Position numbers and translations under genes: made by a program | The notes under the pieces: model-generated | Told to the model about the DNA's origin: nothing | Databases searched by the model: none | Seen by the model: the letters and a program-made list of their open reading frames with translations, nothing else | Part shown: positions 23,501-32,442 of the stretch, one piece after another | How positions within the stretch are numbered: position 1 is the stretch's first letter | Layout: every line of letters begins with the position of its first letter | Source: Amia ocellicauda | Taxonomy: Eukaryota; Chordata; Actinopteri; Amiiformes; Amiidae | DNA length: 64,000 nucleotides | Assembly (NCBI RefSeq): GCF_036373705.1 | Contig: NC_089856.1 | Location: 26,932,798 to 26,996,797 of the forward strand | Direction: 5' to 3'

Positions 23501-26500
23501 ATGAACTTAAACAATGAATAGAGAATGTGTTTCACCTGTTTTTTAAGATTAACAAAGTAAAACCTATAATGAAACTTGTCCCTACTGCAATGTTGAACTC
23601 TGTCCCCAGGCTACCACTGGGATCATGTTGCACATGTTGTGGGAATGCCCTGATGTGGTATTCTGGAATCAGGTCTTCTCAACAGTATCTACTATTCTTG
23701 ACAAAGACATTCCTTCTTCTCCTAGGATATTATTATGGAATAATGTGTTTTTTCTTCAACAATAATTGATATAATTGGCTGACCTCAAGCAGCCAAAACA
23801 ATTATTGCATTCCGGTGGCAAATTCTACACTTTCTTCTCTGGCCTCAGTGGACTGCATGGTTCTGTGGAACAAGGATGAGGACTATACTGGTTTGGAAGA
23901 CAGTTGCAGACTTTGATTTGTTAGTTTTGATGCATTGTATTGATACTGTTTTTCTTTTCTTCCTGTGAGATCCTTATTGGGGTGGATTATTTATCACATT
24001 GCATCTTCTTCACAATTAACAAGGAGTGTTCTCAGCAGTTACACTTAACCCTTTTTCTTTTCTTTATAAAAATAGGTTACAGTACATGTTTACAGATAAA
24101 CAATTGTTAATTTAATGGAAACAAATGCTGCATTATAGTCTACAATAAGCAATACATTTAGTGGTACCATACTTACAAGTCCACATATTTTTTAAAGTAG
24201 CCTATGTTTTGGTAGAATTCTTGTGCAGATATATTTTCTTTTAATTACAATCTTGGCAAAACCAAAAAATAAAGTTTTTCTTTGCTCCACACCTTTCAAA
24301 AATGCATCTGAAGGAATTGGTCAGCCCTTAGCACAGTTGAAACCAGCTATAAACAAATGTATTGTTTTCTAACGTTGGCAGGTATGTGTTTTATATGTAT
24401 GTTATGTGTAAAAAACTATCAATTTAAAACTGCTATACTGCACGATTTTCTTACCTGCTGTGCTTAAATGTTAATGGTTGCTTGTTGTAGTCTGATGTGG
24501 TCATTTTTACATTGAAAATCGATGTTTCAGTGTAAAATACCCATACAGAAGGATTTACAAGTTGCCGTAGACAGACACAGCTGCTGTTAAGAAAGAGCTG
24601 CACTGTTTCTCTGTGACAAAAAAGTAAAGCAGATGACCAGGGGACAGAAACCAATTGCCCAATAAATAAACAAATAAAAAAACTTGCAAAATTTAGAAGC
24701 ATGTGGCCACTACATGTCATGTTTACCGAATGATTGCCTTCCTGGATGAACTCATCCAAGATTTCATTTGTGAACGTTGTCAGCATTTTGAAATCCTAGA
24801 GATCAAGGCCTGTCATGTTGAGGCTCAGCTTGTTTATCTGCGCTCTATTAGTGATATGGAAGAATTAGTCAATCAGCATTAGAGAGATGGTATGCACACC
24901 AAAACCTAGGAGAGCTGAGACCTTAGAGCAGGAAAGAGTACAGAACTGCTGGGTTACAGTAGGTTGTAACCGCAGAAAAGGGTGCACACAACCCTTAAGA
25001 GACATCCCAAGAGCTAGAAATGCCCAACAGGTTCCAAATGGTGGACACAGAGTTGGACAGTGACAGCTCCGATGGGTGATGGGAGGGCAGTTGAGCACCA
25101 GAGTGTCCACTCCCCCCCAGAACAGGGAGGTAGTTATAGTAGAAGACTCGATTCTTAGAGGTGTAGATCACACATTGTGTTCTAGTGATAAGGAGACCCG
25201 CATGGTATCTTGCCTGCCTGGTGCTGGTGTAGACGAACTACTGGCCAAAGCCAGGGGGAATCCACTGGTCCAATTTGGAACCAATAACATAGGAAAAGGA
25301 AGGGCAGAGGTTCTGCAAGACAAATGTAAAGAGTTAGGAAAGAAACTAAAGAGCAGAACCTCCACTGTAGTTTCCTCTGAAATACTCCTCTAAATCCTCC
25401 GGTACCACGTGCATGGCCAGGGAGACAGGCAGAGATTAGAAAGTTTAACATGTGGTTGAAATCTTGGTGTAGGGAAGAGGGTTTTAGGTTTATGGAGCAT
25501 TGGTCTTTCTTCTGAGATAGTTGGGACCAGTACAAACTGGATGGTCTACATCAAAACAGAAGGGGGGCTAATGCATTGGGAGAGAGTATGTGTAGAGTAA
25601 TTGAGAATCTTTTAAATTAGGGACTGGGGGGCAGGGAGCTCTGACAATGTTTTGTCTCATAATGGTGTTTCACATTGGCACTTTTAATAAGTGCCACGGT
25701 TTCTGAACATATGAGACACACTGGTTTAGTGCTCCCTGTGGGAAGTATGAACAGAAATAAGTCTGTCCATTCTGGATTAAATGCTCTGTTTTCACTGTCC
25801 ACTTTTCTTTTTTTGGAGAGCGCCATTTGTTCCTTATTTTTCTCTCCCTTTCTCCGTCTCACCCATCTTTTTCTCAACTTTTTCCGGCGCAGTCGTCTGT
25901 ATCTCTCCCTTTGTTTTCTCTACATGTATTGCTATCTCTATTTTTCTTTCTACCATCTTTTCATGTGTAACTTGCCTCTAACTCTCTCATCTGTCTGCAC
26001 TGTAGAGTTCAATGTTTACCGCCTGCAAGGTACAGACTTGATTGGCTGAGTGGTATCACGTGGGATGGCTTAATTCACATGCAATTGGTCTATGCGTTTC
26101 CTCATCCACTAAACCACTACCGTAAAGACTACAAAAGCTGCGCTGGGTAAAACAAGAAGCGCCCCGTCAGGTATTAAAACATAACCTTCTGTTTTGGCTG
26201 TAGGTCCGGGTCCGTATGGGACAGCTTCTGGGTCCGGACCCGGACCTCTGATCTACAGCCTTAGGCTGAATTAATGGAGGATAAACTGCCATGTACAATT
26301 TACAAACAATTACTTTAAATACATTCAAACGAGTAGAGTTAACCCACTATCAGTAGCAGTAAGTTTGATCCAGTGTATTTACCTCTAGGTTTGAGGAGGC
26401 ATCTTGGTGCTTATATCCCAGTTTGTGAACAACACTCCTGCTGAGGAAAAGAATATAAACCAGCACAACTGCAGATCTTGAGGGTTTTTAGTGTAACAGG

Positions 26501-26834
26501 TCAAATCACAGGTTTTATGTGACTATAAAGCCTTCAGGATTTAAGCCCTCGAGGACTGGAATTACCTACCCCTGATGTAAAAGGCTATACATGCACTGTG
26601 CTGAGTGTCTTTTTGTTTGTTTGTGTTATTTTGCAGGGAATGCAGCAATTATCCTGCGCAGCCGTTTGAAAGTCAAGGTTGTGAAGGATATATCGCACGT
26701 GCAGGAGGCTGCCCAGCACTACAAGGCAGAGGAGAATGGGCTGGTGCCACATAGCCACATGGACAGTGAAGCTGGGAAGATCACTTTACAGTTACAGGTA
26801 GTTCTGGATTCTTCACTGAAAGAGGCCTTAACAC

Positions 26835-26882
<48 letters not shown>

Positions 26883-26968
26883 TTGAGTAGAAGAAGAAGA
26901 AACTGATGATGATATTATTATTATTATTATTATTATTATCATCATCAGTTTCTTCTTCTTCTACTCAA

Positions 26969-27011
<43 letters not shown>

Positions 27012-29946
27012 AATAATTCTCTCACAATGAAAACCTCACAACCTACTCTAAGTTAAGATTTTATTGGCCCATCCTGTGTATATATTGTGTGTTTGGGTGG
27101 GAAAAAAAAAAACTAGTTGTATCCTTCCCCCCCTCCATAAAGTCCAAAGAAATGTCTTGGCTTTACAGGTGTGTAAGGCAAGGTGAAATGTATCACAAGG
27201 TCCTGAAATGTATTCTCTGACACTTTGCATCCATGCCGTCTGTGATACTTGGATAGCATTCAAACATTAATTTTGAGAACTGTTATAGATAATCATATAA
27301 ACATTCTTTCTGTTTTAGTTTTAGAAAATCCAATCAAAGGAAAAAGGAATTGTACACCCACTCTCTCTCTTATAATGCATCTTCAGTTTCTACAGTTAAG
27401 TGATAATAGGCCTTGAATAATTCCCTCAGGTGCTCAATGAGGTGGTTGTTGACAGAGGCCCTTCTTCATACCTGTCCAACGTGGATTTGTATCTAGATGG
27501 CAGGCTGATCACGTCTGTGCAGGGAGACGGTGAGTGCCTACTGGGAGAGCAGACCTTGTATTTAATGTGATGTCTAGGCTATCGTTTTCATCCTGGATAT
27601 TCATCTGATTACCATTCAGCCCTCAAGGACTGTAGATCCCTTGATTTTAGTGACATTTAAATGGATCGATAACTAACATCCAGTGGCCAGTCTTCAGAAA
27701 CTGATGACTAAGGGGTGAATCAGAAAACCAACTGGATTCAGGCTCACAAGGTCCATTGTTTCACCTATTTGTATGCTTCAGATTTTCATGCCACTTGAGT
27801 GCTTAATAACTACCTAATTCAGCTTTCTGAATTCTGTCTCCTTGGTCCAGGGGTGATCGTGTCCACGCCCACAGGCAGTACTGCATATGCGGCGGCAGCT
27901 GGAGCCTCCATGATCCACCCCAACGTTCCGGCAATAATGGTCACCCCCATCTGCCCTCACTCACTCTCCTTCAGACCCATTGTGGTGCCAGCTGGGGTGG
28001 AGCTCATGGTGAGAGAGAGAAAGAGAGGAGGAAGGGAGGGAGAATTTGACTGAATAATGTCCCGTTTCCACTGGCGGACGCGTCCGGCCCCTGACGCTTA
28101 AACGAGTGTTTCCACTGACGCGTCCATGTTTTGTGGACGGTTAACTATCTGGTGTCAGACGTGGCTGTAAGCGTCCATCACACCCACTGAGGAAATACTT
28201 CGCTTTCAGAAGCGGAGGTGTGTGCTAGACTTGTAGACAGACAGGGAAGAGATCAGATACATTGTGACGGAAGATATAATCTCAAGTGCCCTATGAGATC
28301 ACGAAGAAATTACAGTTTTATTAGCAGCATGGAGTGAAATCCACGTACAGAAACAATGACTGCTTACAGTTAATATCAGTGTAGTAAAAACTTGGATTTC
28401 ACAGGACCGGTGCAGTGCACTGACTAGTTAAAAATAAATTGAAGGATAATAATCAAAACGGTAGCAGACGATTTTTTAAATATTTTATGAACAACTGGAT
28501 GGTGTTTCAGGCTGTGTTTTGTGAATGGTGTGCAGGAATAAATAAATACAGCAGATCTGGGTTTCCCTCTAAAACATTAAGGACTGGTTTAATAAATGCA
28601 TCCATAAACGCCATGACTGGAACGTGCACACTTTAGTTAAATTATAACCTGCTATATTGTAGCTGAATGATTAATCGTGAAACGTGTGTATTTTGTTTCA
28701 AATGTAATTTGCCCTGCTTAAGGATGTCTGTTAAGTAAATTATAAATAATATGGCAAAAAGTATTGTTTGCAGTTATAAATCTGCAGAAAGAGTAATAAG
28801 TTAAGGGAGCCATGTTGTGCCATTTAAAATACATATATACTATCACAAATGATGATGATGATGATAATAATACTAAATAGCAAATATGTATTGTTATTGT
28901 TGCACATGGAAACGTATTCTTATGGGGACGTGCTTGTCTGAGTATAATGTTGTCTATACACGTTTAGCTCTTCCTAATCTCTCTTAACAGAAACGTGCAT
29001 TTATTATGCTGTTTACAATCATGTAAAGCAGAAAGAATAAAATAGACACAAAAGTCCTCTCCACGGCTGGCTGTATAGCTCGTAGTGTTGTTTCTGTCTT
29101 TGTTTTTAAAACTAAACACAAACCAAACTCACAATCGCTCTGCTCCTCCCATAAGAGGGGATGGACTTCACAATGGCCTGGTTTTACAAAAAAAGCTCTG
29201 GGACCATGGCATGGCACGACACGGACGCTTAAGCCAGTGGAACCGAGGCATAAGTGAGGGGAACATGACTGACCGACTGACAAAGAGCGAGCGAGAGGGA
29301 GAGGGGGACGGAGGGAGATGCAGAAAAGTGGAGGGTACAAAAAGAACGAGAGAGGCACTGAAAAAGATTGAGAGTTATTCAGAAGACCCTTTGACTCCAT
29401 TTAACCTGTTTCAAGCCACATTACTTACATGAATTCAAGATGTATTGCAGAATTAATACTGAACCCTGCTGTCTATGTAATTAGAATGCAATGCAATGCA
29501 TATTTGTAATATAATTTTCTAGTTTGAGTCAAGTTTCCATACACCTCATATTACTATTATTTTTTAGTAGTAATTGAAAGTTCTGTTTTTACCTCCAGAT
29601 AATGTTGTCTCCCGGGGCCAGAAACACAGCTTGGGTGTCATTCGATGGGAGAAAGAGACAGGAGATTCAGCATGGTGACAGGTATACTCAGTGAGTTTGT
29701 AAACTGCAGTCAAGTAGCATGATCATGCAGAAAATGGTGGTTAATTAACTTCTGTTTTTCTGTTTTTCTTCCCTCAAACATTCTAGCATTAAAATCACAA
29801 CATCCTGCTATCCCGTCCCCTCCATTTGTTGCCATGACCTGGTGTATGACTGGTTCGAGAGTCTAGCCGAGTGTCTGCACTGGAACATTCGCAAGAAGCA
29901 GACAAGACTTATGGATGTCACTGACTCCTCTGACACAGAGAACTGA
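12354..29946 (+). CDS. nadk: Cytosolic-type NAD kinase, NADK paralogue (11 coding exons, 470 aa)
   Basis: NAD kinases phosphorylate the 2'-hydroxyl of NAD with ATP to give NADP and so feed the NADPH pool. This is the NADK type, not the mitochondrial NADK2. The 11 coding exons total 1,413 nt and join in frame throughout. Residues 1-79 are basic and low-complexity; family similarity begins at RR-x-x-x-LHGP (80-88) and continues to the end. Key motifs are intact: GGDGT at 203-207 (nucleotide binding and catalytic Asp-205), NE at 307-308, and PTGSTAY at 344-350. The segment 267-304 is variable, as in human. It lies head-to-head with GPR160 and tail-to-tail with SEC62. The human cytosolic NADK maps to 1p36, not beside these genes, so this is probably a second NADK gene. 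Candidate AATAAA signals are at 30328-30333 and 30377-30382. The family call is near certain; the paralogue status is inferred. Confidence 0.95.
13416..13499 (+). CDS. nadk: NAD kinase coding exon 2 (residues 80-108)
   Basis: Acceptor tgttgtgcag, donor AT-gtaaga. It encodes the conserved block [20 protein letters not shown], which in human reads LHGPCPVTTFGPKACVLQNP. Confidence 0.92.
13648..14532. repeat. (GT)n and (TA)n microsatellites in NAD kinase intron 2
   Basis: GT run at 13648-13670 and TA run at 14495-14532. The TA run explains small tyrosine/isoleucine-repeat open frames on both strands. Confidence 0.9.
15899..16028 (+). CDS. nadk: NAD kinase coding exon 3 (residues 108-151)
   Basis: Acceptor ctgactgcag, donor GAG-gtaacc. 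It encodes [12 protein letters not shown] and [20 protein letters not shown], the start of the kinase domain. Confidence 0.97.
16551..16659 (+). CDS. nadk: NAD kinase coding exon 4 (residues 152-188)
   Basis: Acceptor ctccttgcag, donor G-gtagtg. It encodes [11 protein letters not shown] and NQLCTFRE, matching the human VYVEKKVLED and CTFRE blocks. Confidence 0.97.
17908..17993 (+). CDS. nadk: NAD kinase coding exon 5, GGDGT motif (residues 188-216)
   Basis: Acceptor tttttgtaaag, donor CAG-gtaaaa. It encodes [20 protein letters not shown], with the signature GGDGT at 203-207. Confidence 0.98.
18489..20056 (-). mobile_element. Tc1-like DD34E element in NAD kinase intron 5 (1,568 bp)
   Basis: Terminal inverted repeats CAGTGCCTTGCGAAAGTATT at the left and the complement at the right, with TA at 18487-18488 and 20057-20058. 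It lies antisense to the host gene, inside the intron 17994-20401. The length is typical of full Tc1 elements. Confidence 0.93.
18707..19670 (-). pseudogene. Tc1 DD34E transposase remnant
   Basis: Read from right to left, the start [20 protein letters not shown] is near 19670, a middle part with [11 protein letters not shown] follows at about 19200-19230, and the catalytic end FQQDNDPKH to [13 protein letters not shown] lies at 18880-19015. Exactly 34 residues separate the second Asp from the Glu. The gene is split over at least three frames by indels, so it is dead. Confidence 0.88.
20402..20504 (+). CDS. nadk: NAD kinase coding exon 6 (residues 217-251)
   Basis: Acceptor tgtctgcag, donor G-gtatgg. 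It encodes [20 protein letters not shown], nearly identical to human. Confidence 0.98.
20560..20665 (+). repeat. L2-type LINE reverse transcriptase scrap
   Basis: A short plus-strand frame reads [14 protein letters not shown], resembling the C-terminal PPxLWNxLP block of L2/CR1-clade reverse transcriptases. It ends at a TGA. Only about 100 bases remain. Confidence 0.5.
21740..22270. repeat. About 50-bp tandem repeat with a perfect palindromic core
   Basis: Cores start near 21750, 21800, 21900, 21960, 22006, 22050, 22100, 22150 and 22240, so the spacing is close to 50 bp with degenerate units between. The best core is AATAAGTAA, a three-base spacer CCA, then TTACTTATT, a perfect inverted repeat. 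Looser copies of the same core appear upstream at about 20812-20885, 20945 and 21655. No coding potential. Confidence 0.85.
22935..23165. repeat. 21-bp tandem array of GATATC palindromes
   Basis: GATATC or a one-base variant starts at 22940, 22961 (GGTATC), 22982, 23003, 23022, 23048, 23069, 23090, 23111, 23131 and 23153. Spacings are 21, 21, 21, 19, 26, 21, 21, 21, 20 and 22. Between centres lie AAATGATTT or AAATCATTT blocks, themselves near-palindromic. The array is open in one minus-strand frame only because 21 is a multiple of three. Confidence 0.9.
23580..23960 (+). repeat. L1/Tx1-type LINE, 3' end of reverse transcriptase ORF
   Basis: A plus-strand frame reads [19 protein letters not shown], then [10 protein letters not shown], typical of the C-terminal region of fish L1-clade ORF2 proteins (a cysteine-containing H-x-L-W-x-C-P block). 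It is broken by several stops and a frameshift. Confidence 0.72.
24700..25616 (+). pseudogene. LINE ORF1-like remnant with coiled-coil and SGNH-esterase-type domain
   Basis: The 5' part (24720-24880) has a Cys-rich start ([11 protein letters not shown]) and a coiled-coil-like stretch ending in a stop. A second part (25076-25393) reads [11 protein letters not shown], then [15 protein letters not shown] third, in another frame (25395-25616), reads [14 protein letters not shown], then [14 protein letters not shown]. This order of blocks (GDS, G-x-N, D-x-x-H) is that of SGNH hydrolases, which occur in ORF1 proteins of some LINEs. The Gly of GDS is Glu here. At least two stops and one frameshift make it non-functional. 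The parent family is inferred. Confidence 0.55.
25617..25877 (-). pseudogene. hAT transposase fragment with BED-like zinc finger
   Basis: The frame reads [20 protein letters not shown], then [20 protein letters not shown] and YETKH. This is the N-terminal zinc-finger region of hAT transposases and their domesticated relatives (GTF2IRD2 and ZBED-like proteins). The catalytic part is missing: the frame ends at the junction with the LINE remnant near 25630. Confidence 0.72.
26202..26247. repeat. Short GC-rich inverted repeat near the hAT fragment
   Basis: AGGTCCGGGTCCG at 26202-26214 and its exact complement CGGACCCGGACCT at 26235-26247, with 20 bases between. CTGTA before and TACAG after extend the symmetry with a small gap. 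It stands out in AT-rich DNA and may be the terminal part of the hAT element. Confidence 0.6.
26637..26797 (+). CDS. nadk: NAD kinase coding exon 7 (residues 251-304)
   Basis: Acceptor ttattttgcag, donor CAG-gtagtt. It begins [17 protein letters not shown] and then carries a variable linker of about 36 residues. Confidence 0.96.
26836..27009. repeat. Long hairpin built on an AAT/ATT microsatellite
   Basis: The 34 bases at 26881-26914 (key parts TTGAGTAGAAGAAGAAG and CTGATGATGATA) are the exact reverse complement of 26937-26970. Outside them, (AAT)n on the left pairs with (ATT)n on the right, giving a stem of about 74 bp around a 22-base TTA loop. It begins 38 bases after the exon 7 donor of the NAD kinase gene. 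Confidence 0.92.
27010..27429. other. Rest of NAD kinase intron 7
   Basis: Nothing recognised apart from an A run near 27102-27111. Intron 8 (27530-27850) likewise holds nothing I can name. Confidence 0.5.
27430..27529 (+). CDS. nadk: NAD kinase coding exon 8, NE motif (residues 305-338)
   Basis: Acceptor ttccctcag, donor G-gtgagt. It encodes [20 protein letters not shown] and ends QGD before the split Gly. Confidence 0.98.
27851..28008 (+). CDS. nadk: NAD kinase coding exon 9, PTGSTAY motif (residues 338-390)
   Basis: Acceptor ccttggtccag, donor ATG-gtgaga. It encodes [20 protein letters not shown] and the following PNVPAIM and [13 protein letters not shown] blocks. Purine-rich (GAGAGA) sequence follows the donor. 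Confidence 0.98.
28061..29246. mobile_element. Possible 1.2-kb non-autonomous DNA transposon in NAD kinase intron 9
   Basis: CGTTTCCACTGGC at 28063-28075 is matched by the complement of GCCAGTGGAACCG at 29233-29245 (12 of 13 bases). GACGCTTAA and ACGCGTCC motifs recur near both ends, and TTTCCACTG is repeated at about 28109. There is no transposase. The GC-rich, CpG-containing ends differ sharply from the AT-rich interior. The superfamily is unclear; no target duplication could be fixed. Confidence 0.45.
28700..28760 (+). repeat. L2/SINE tail-like scrap
   Basis: CTTAAGGATGTCTGTTAAGT resembles the shared L2/SINE tail seen at 30830-30895. Weak match, within the element at 28061-29246. Confidence 0.3.
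29599..29681 (+). CDS. nadk: NAD kinase coding exon 10 (residues 391-418)
   Basis: Acceptor tttacctccag, donor AG-gtatac. It encodes [20 protein letters not shown] and then QEIQHGD. Confidence 0.97.
29787..29946 (+). CDS. nadk: NAD kinase coding exon 11 and stop (residues 418-470)
   Basis: Acceptor aacattctag, stop TGA at 29944-29946. It encodes [18 protein letters not shown], matching the human C-terminal DWFESLAQCLHWNVRKKQ. The human poly-Glu tail is replaced by a short acidic end (VTDSSDTEN). Confidence 0.97.
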
Positions 29947-30400
29947 CACACCCAGAGGATGGGAAGGGAGGGAGGGTATTGTGTCACATTCATTTAAAAC
30001 TTCCAAACACAAGGTGCTTGAAAGGCATGCCAAATTTAAGCACATTATTGTTACGTATTGTTATTATAACTGTCACTGATTCAACAGGGCTTCCCATATT
30101 ATTGTGCTGAGACAGACACTAAAGCACTAAACCAGTCCTATAGGAAAACATGCACTGGTCCCATCTTCTACTCCACAGTTGAAACATATACTCAGAGAGA
30201 CAGAAGTCCAATTCTCATTTAAACCATTCTTGGAAGACAAAACAAAAATGCCCATATACATGCATGTAGCAGTAATATCTGCTGGCTGTTCTTGCTATCT
30301 TCTTAAAGATGAACAGACTTGCTTTTCAATAAACAAGATGCTTCAATTTCTTCATCAGATATGATGCATCCAGGTAAATAAACATGATAACTATGTTATG
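29947..30400 (+). other. NAD kinase 3' UTR with polyadenylation signals
   Basis: AATAAA at 30328-30333 and again at 30377-30382 give a 3' UTR of about 400-460 bases. Further AATAAA motifs at about 30528-30570 allow a longer form. Confidence 0.55.
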
Positions 30401-30814
30401 TATATTATTTGAGATCTTTGCTCTTTAAGTTATTATACCATTTATTGAAATACAGGGTATCAATATAGCATGTCCATATTTAAGTGTAAAGGATAGTAGT
30501 TTTAGAATTTAACAATTGCATCCTTTTTAATAAATGCTTTAAACTTTGTTGTCTTCTTCCTTAATAAATGTGCTAAATCTATATATTGAAAGGTGCACAA
30601 TATGGACTTGCATCATGTTGGCTGAAATAATGACTTGCAGTTCCTTTATCAACCTGTAGACACACATTTAACCATTACATGCACAGATGTTTTTATACAC
30701 ACACACATGAAAAATTATTAATAATATAAACCAGGTGTACACATACACACACATATAAACACTTTTATTTATGTATATTTACAATAATACATAAAATGTG
30801 AATCTGTAATTCCA

Positions 30815-30895
30815 GACTGTATTGCACTTTTATAATGCTCTTATGTTTTGTAAGTTGCTCTGGATAAGGGTGTCTGCTAAGAAATAAATAATAAT
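30815..30895 (+). repeat. L2/SINE tail fragment
   Basis: TGTAAGTTGCTCTGGATAAG followed by GGTGTCTGCTAAGAAATAA and an AAT-rich end. This is the conserved 3' tail of fish L2-type LINEs and of the SINEs they mobilise. Confidence 0.65.
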
Positions 30896-30929
30896 AATAT
30901 AAATATATGTAAATATTTCAATGTGTATA

Positions 30930-32169
30930 CAGTGCATCCGGAAAGTATTCACAGCGCTTCACTTTTTCCACATTTTGTTATGTTACAGCCTTAATCCAAA
31001 ATGGATTAAATTAATTATTTTCCTCAAAATTCTACAAACAATACCCCATAATGACAACGTGAAAGAAGTTTGTTTGAAATCTTTGCAAATTTATTAAAAA
31101 AAAAAAAAAACATAAGTATTCACAGCCTTTGCCATGACACTCAAAATTGAGCTCAGGTGCATCCTGTTTCCACTGATCATCCTTGAGATGTTTCTACAAC
31201 TTGATTGGAGTCCACCTGTGGTAAATTCAGTTGATTGGACATGATTTGGAAAGGCACACACCTGTCTATATAAGGTCCCACAGTTAACAGTGCATGTCAG
31301 AGCACAAACCAAGCCATGAAGTCCAAAGAATTGTCTGTAGACCTCTGAGACAGGATTGTATTGATGCACAGATCTGGGGAAGGGTACAGAAAAATGTCTG
31401 CAGCATTGAAGGTGCCAATGAGCACAGTGGCCTCCATCATCCGTAAATGGAAGAAGTTTGGAACCACCAGGACTCTTCCTAGAGCTGGCCGCCCGGCCAA
31501 ACTGAGTGATCGGGGAGAAGGGCCTTAGTCAGGGAGGTGACCAAGAACCCGATGGTCACTCTGACAGAGCTCCAGCATGTCTCTGTGATGAGGTTTTCTT
31601 GATGAAAACCTGCTCCAGAGTGCTCTGGACCTCAGACTGGGGCCAAGGTTCATCTTCCAACAGGACAACGACCCTAAGCACACAGCCAAGATGACAAAGT
31701 AGTGGCTACAAGACAACTCTGTGAATGTCCTTGAGTGGCCCAGCCAGAGCCCAGACTTGAACCCGATTGAACATCTCTGGAGAGATCTGAAAATGGCTGT
31801 GCACTGACACTCCCCATCCAACCTGATGGAGCTTGAGAGGTCCTGCAAAGAAGAATGGGAGAAACTGCCCAAAAATAGGTGTGCCAAGCTTGTAGCATCA
31901 TACTCAAAAAGACTTGAGGCTGTAATTGGTGCCAAAGGTGCTTCAACAAAGTATTGAGCAAAGGCTGTGAATACTTATGTACATGTGCTTTTTTTGTTTT
32001 TTATTTTTAATAAATTTGCAAAGATTTCAAACAAACTTCTTTCACGTTGTCATTATGGGGTATTGTATTGTTTGTAGAATTCTGAAGAAAATTAATTTTA
32101 ATCAATTTTGGAATAACATAACAAAATGTGGAAAAAGTGAAGTGCTGTGAATACTTTCCAGATGCAATG
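30930..32169 (+). mobile_element. Tc1-like DD34E element, internally deleted (1,240 bp)
   Basis: Ends CAGTGCATCCGGAAAGTATT and the complement CTTTCCAGATGCAATG, with TA at 30928-30929 and 32170-32171. It is about 350 bp shorter than full Tc1 elements, so an internal part is lost. It lies between the NAD kinase and SEC62 3' ends. Confidence 0.92.
31300..31957 (+). pseudogene. Tc1 DD34E transposase remnant
   Basis: The N-terminal part (helix-turn-helix region to RKWKKFGTTRTLPRAGRPAK) lies at about 31310-31505. The catalytic end [12 protein letters not shown] to [14 protein letters not shown] lies at 31655-31790, with 34 residues between Asp and Glu but a stop (TAG) in that interval. The region carrying the first Asp appears deleted. 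Confidence 0.85.
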
Positions 32170-32442
32170 TATATGTATGTATATATGCATCTGTAAATGT
32201 GTATATACATGTATAGTAACAAGTGTAATATATTCAAAAATATATATCTTTGCATATATACATTGATTGATTTATATTTGTATTTAAGTGTGTTTATATA
32301 TAACATGCTTACAAATATGCATAATCAAATGTTTACATATATATTATTTTAGACGTGTGTGTGTGTGTGTGTATATATATAATATATAGATACGAGGTCA
32401 TATATATTTTTGTGTGTGTATTATGTATTATATATATATACA

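Larger units (their letters stand above)
20505..26636. other. NAD kinase intron 6, a 6.1-kb repeat-filled intron
   Basis: The largest intron of the gene. From left to right it holds an L2-like LINE scrap, a 50-bp palindromic minisatellite, a 21-bp GATATC array, an L1/Tx1-type LINE end, a LINE ORF1-like remnant and a hAT fragment, each listed separately. The stretches 20880-21640, 22270-22920 and 23170-23580 show nothing else I can name. Confidence 0.7.

Noticed and set aside
24451-24786. 111-codon minus-strand frame
   Set aside because: Partly antisense to the LINE ORF1-like remnant; no similarity of its own.
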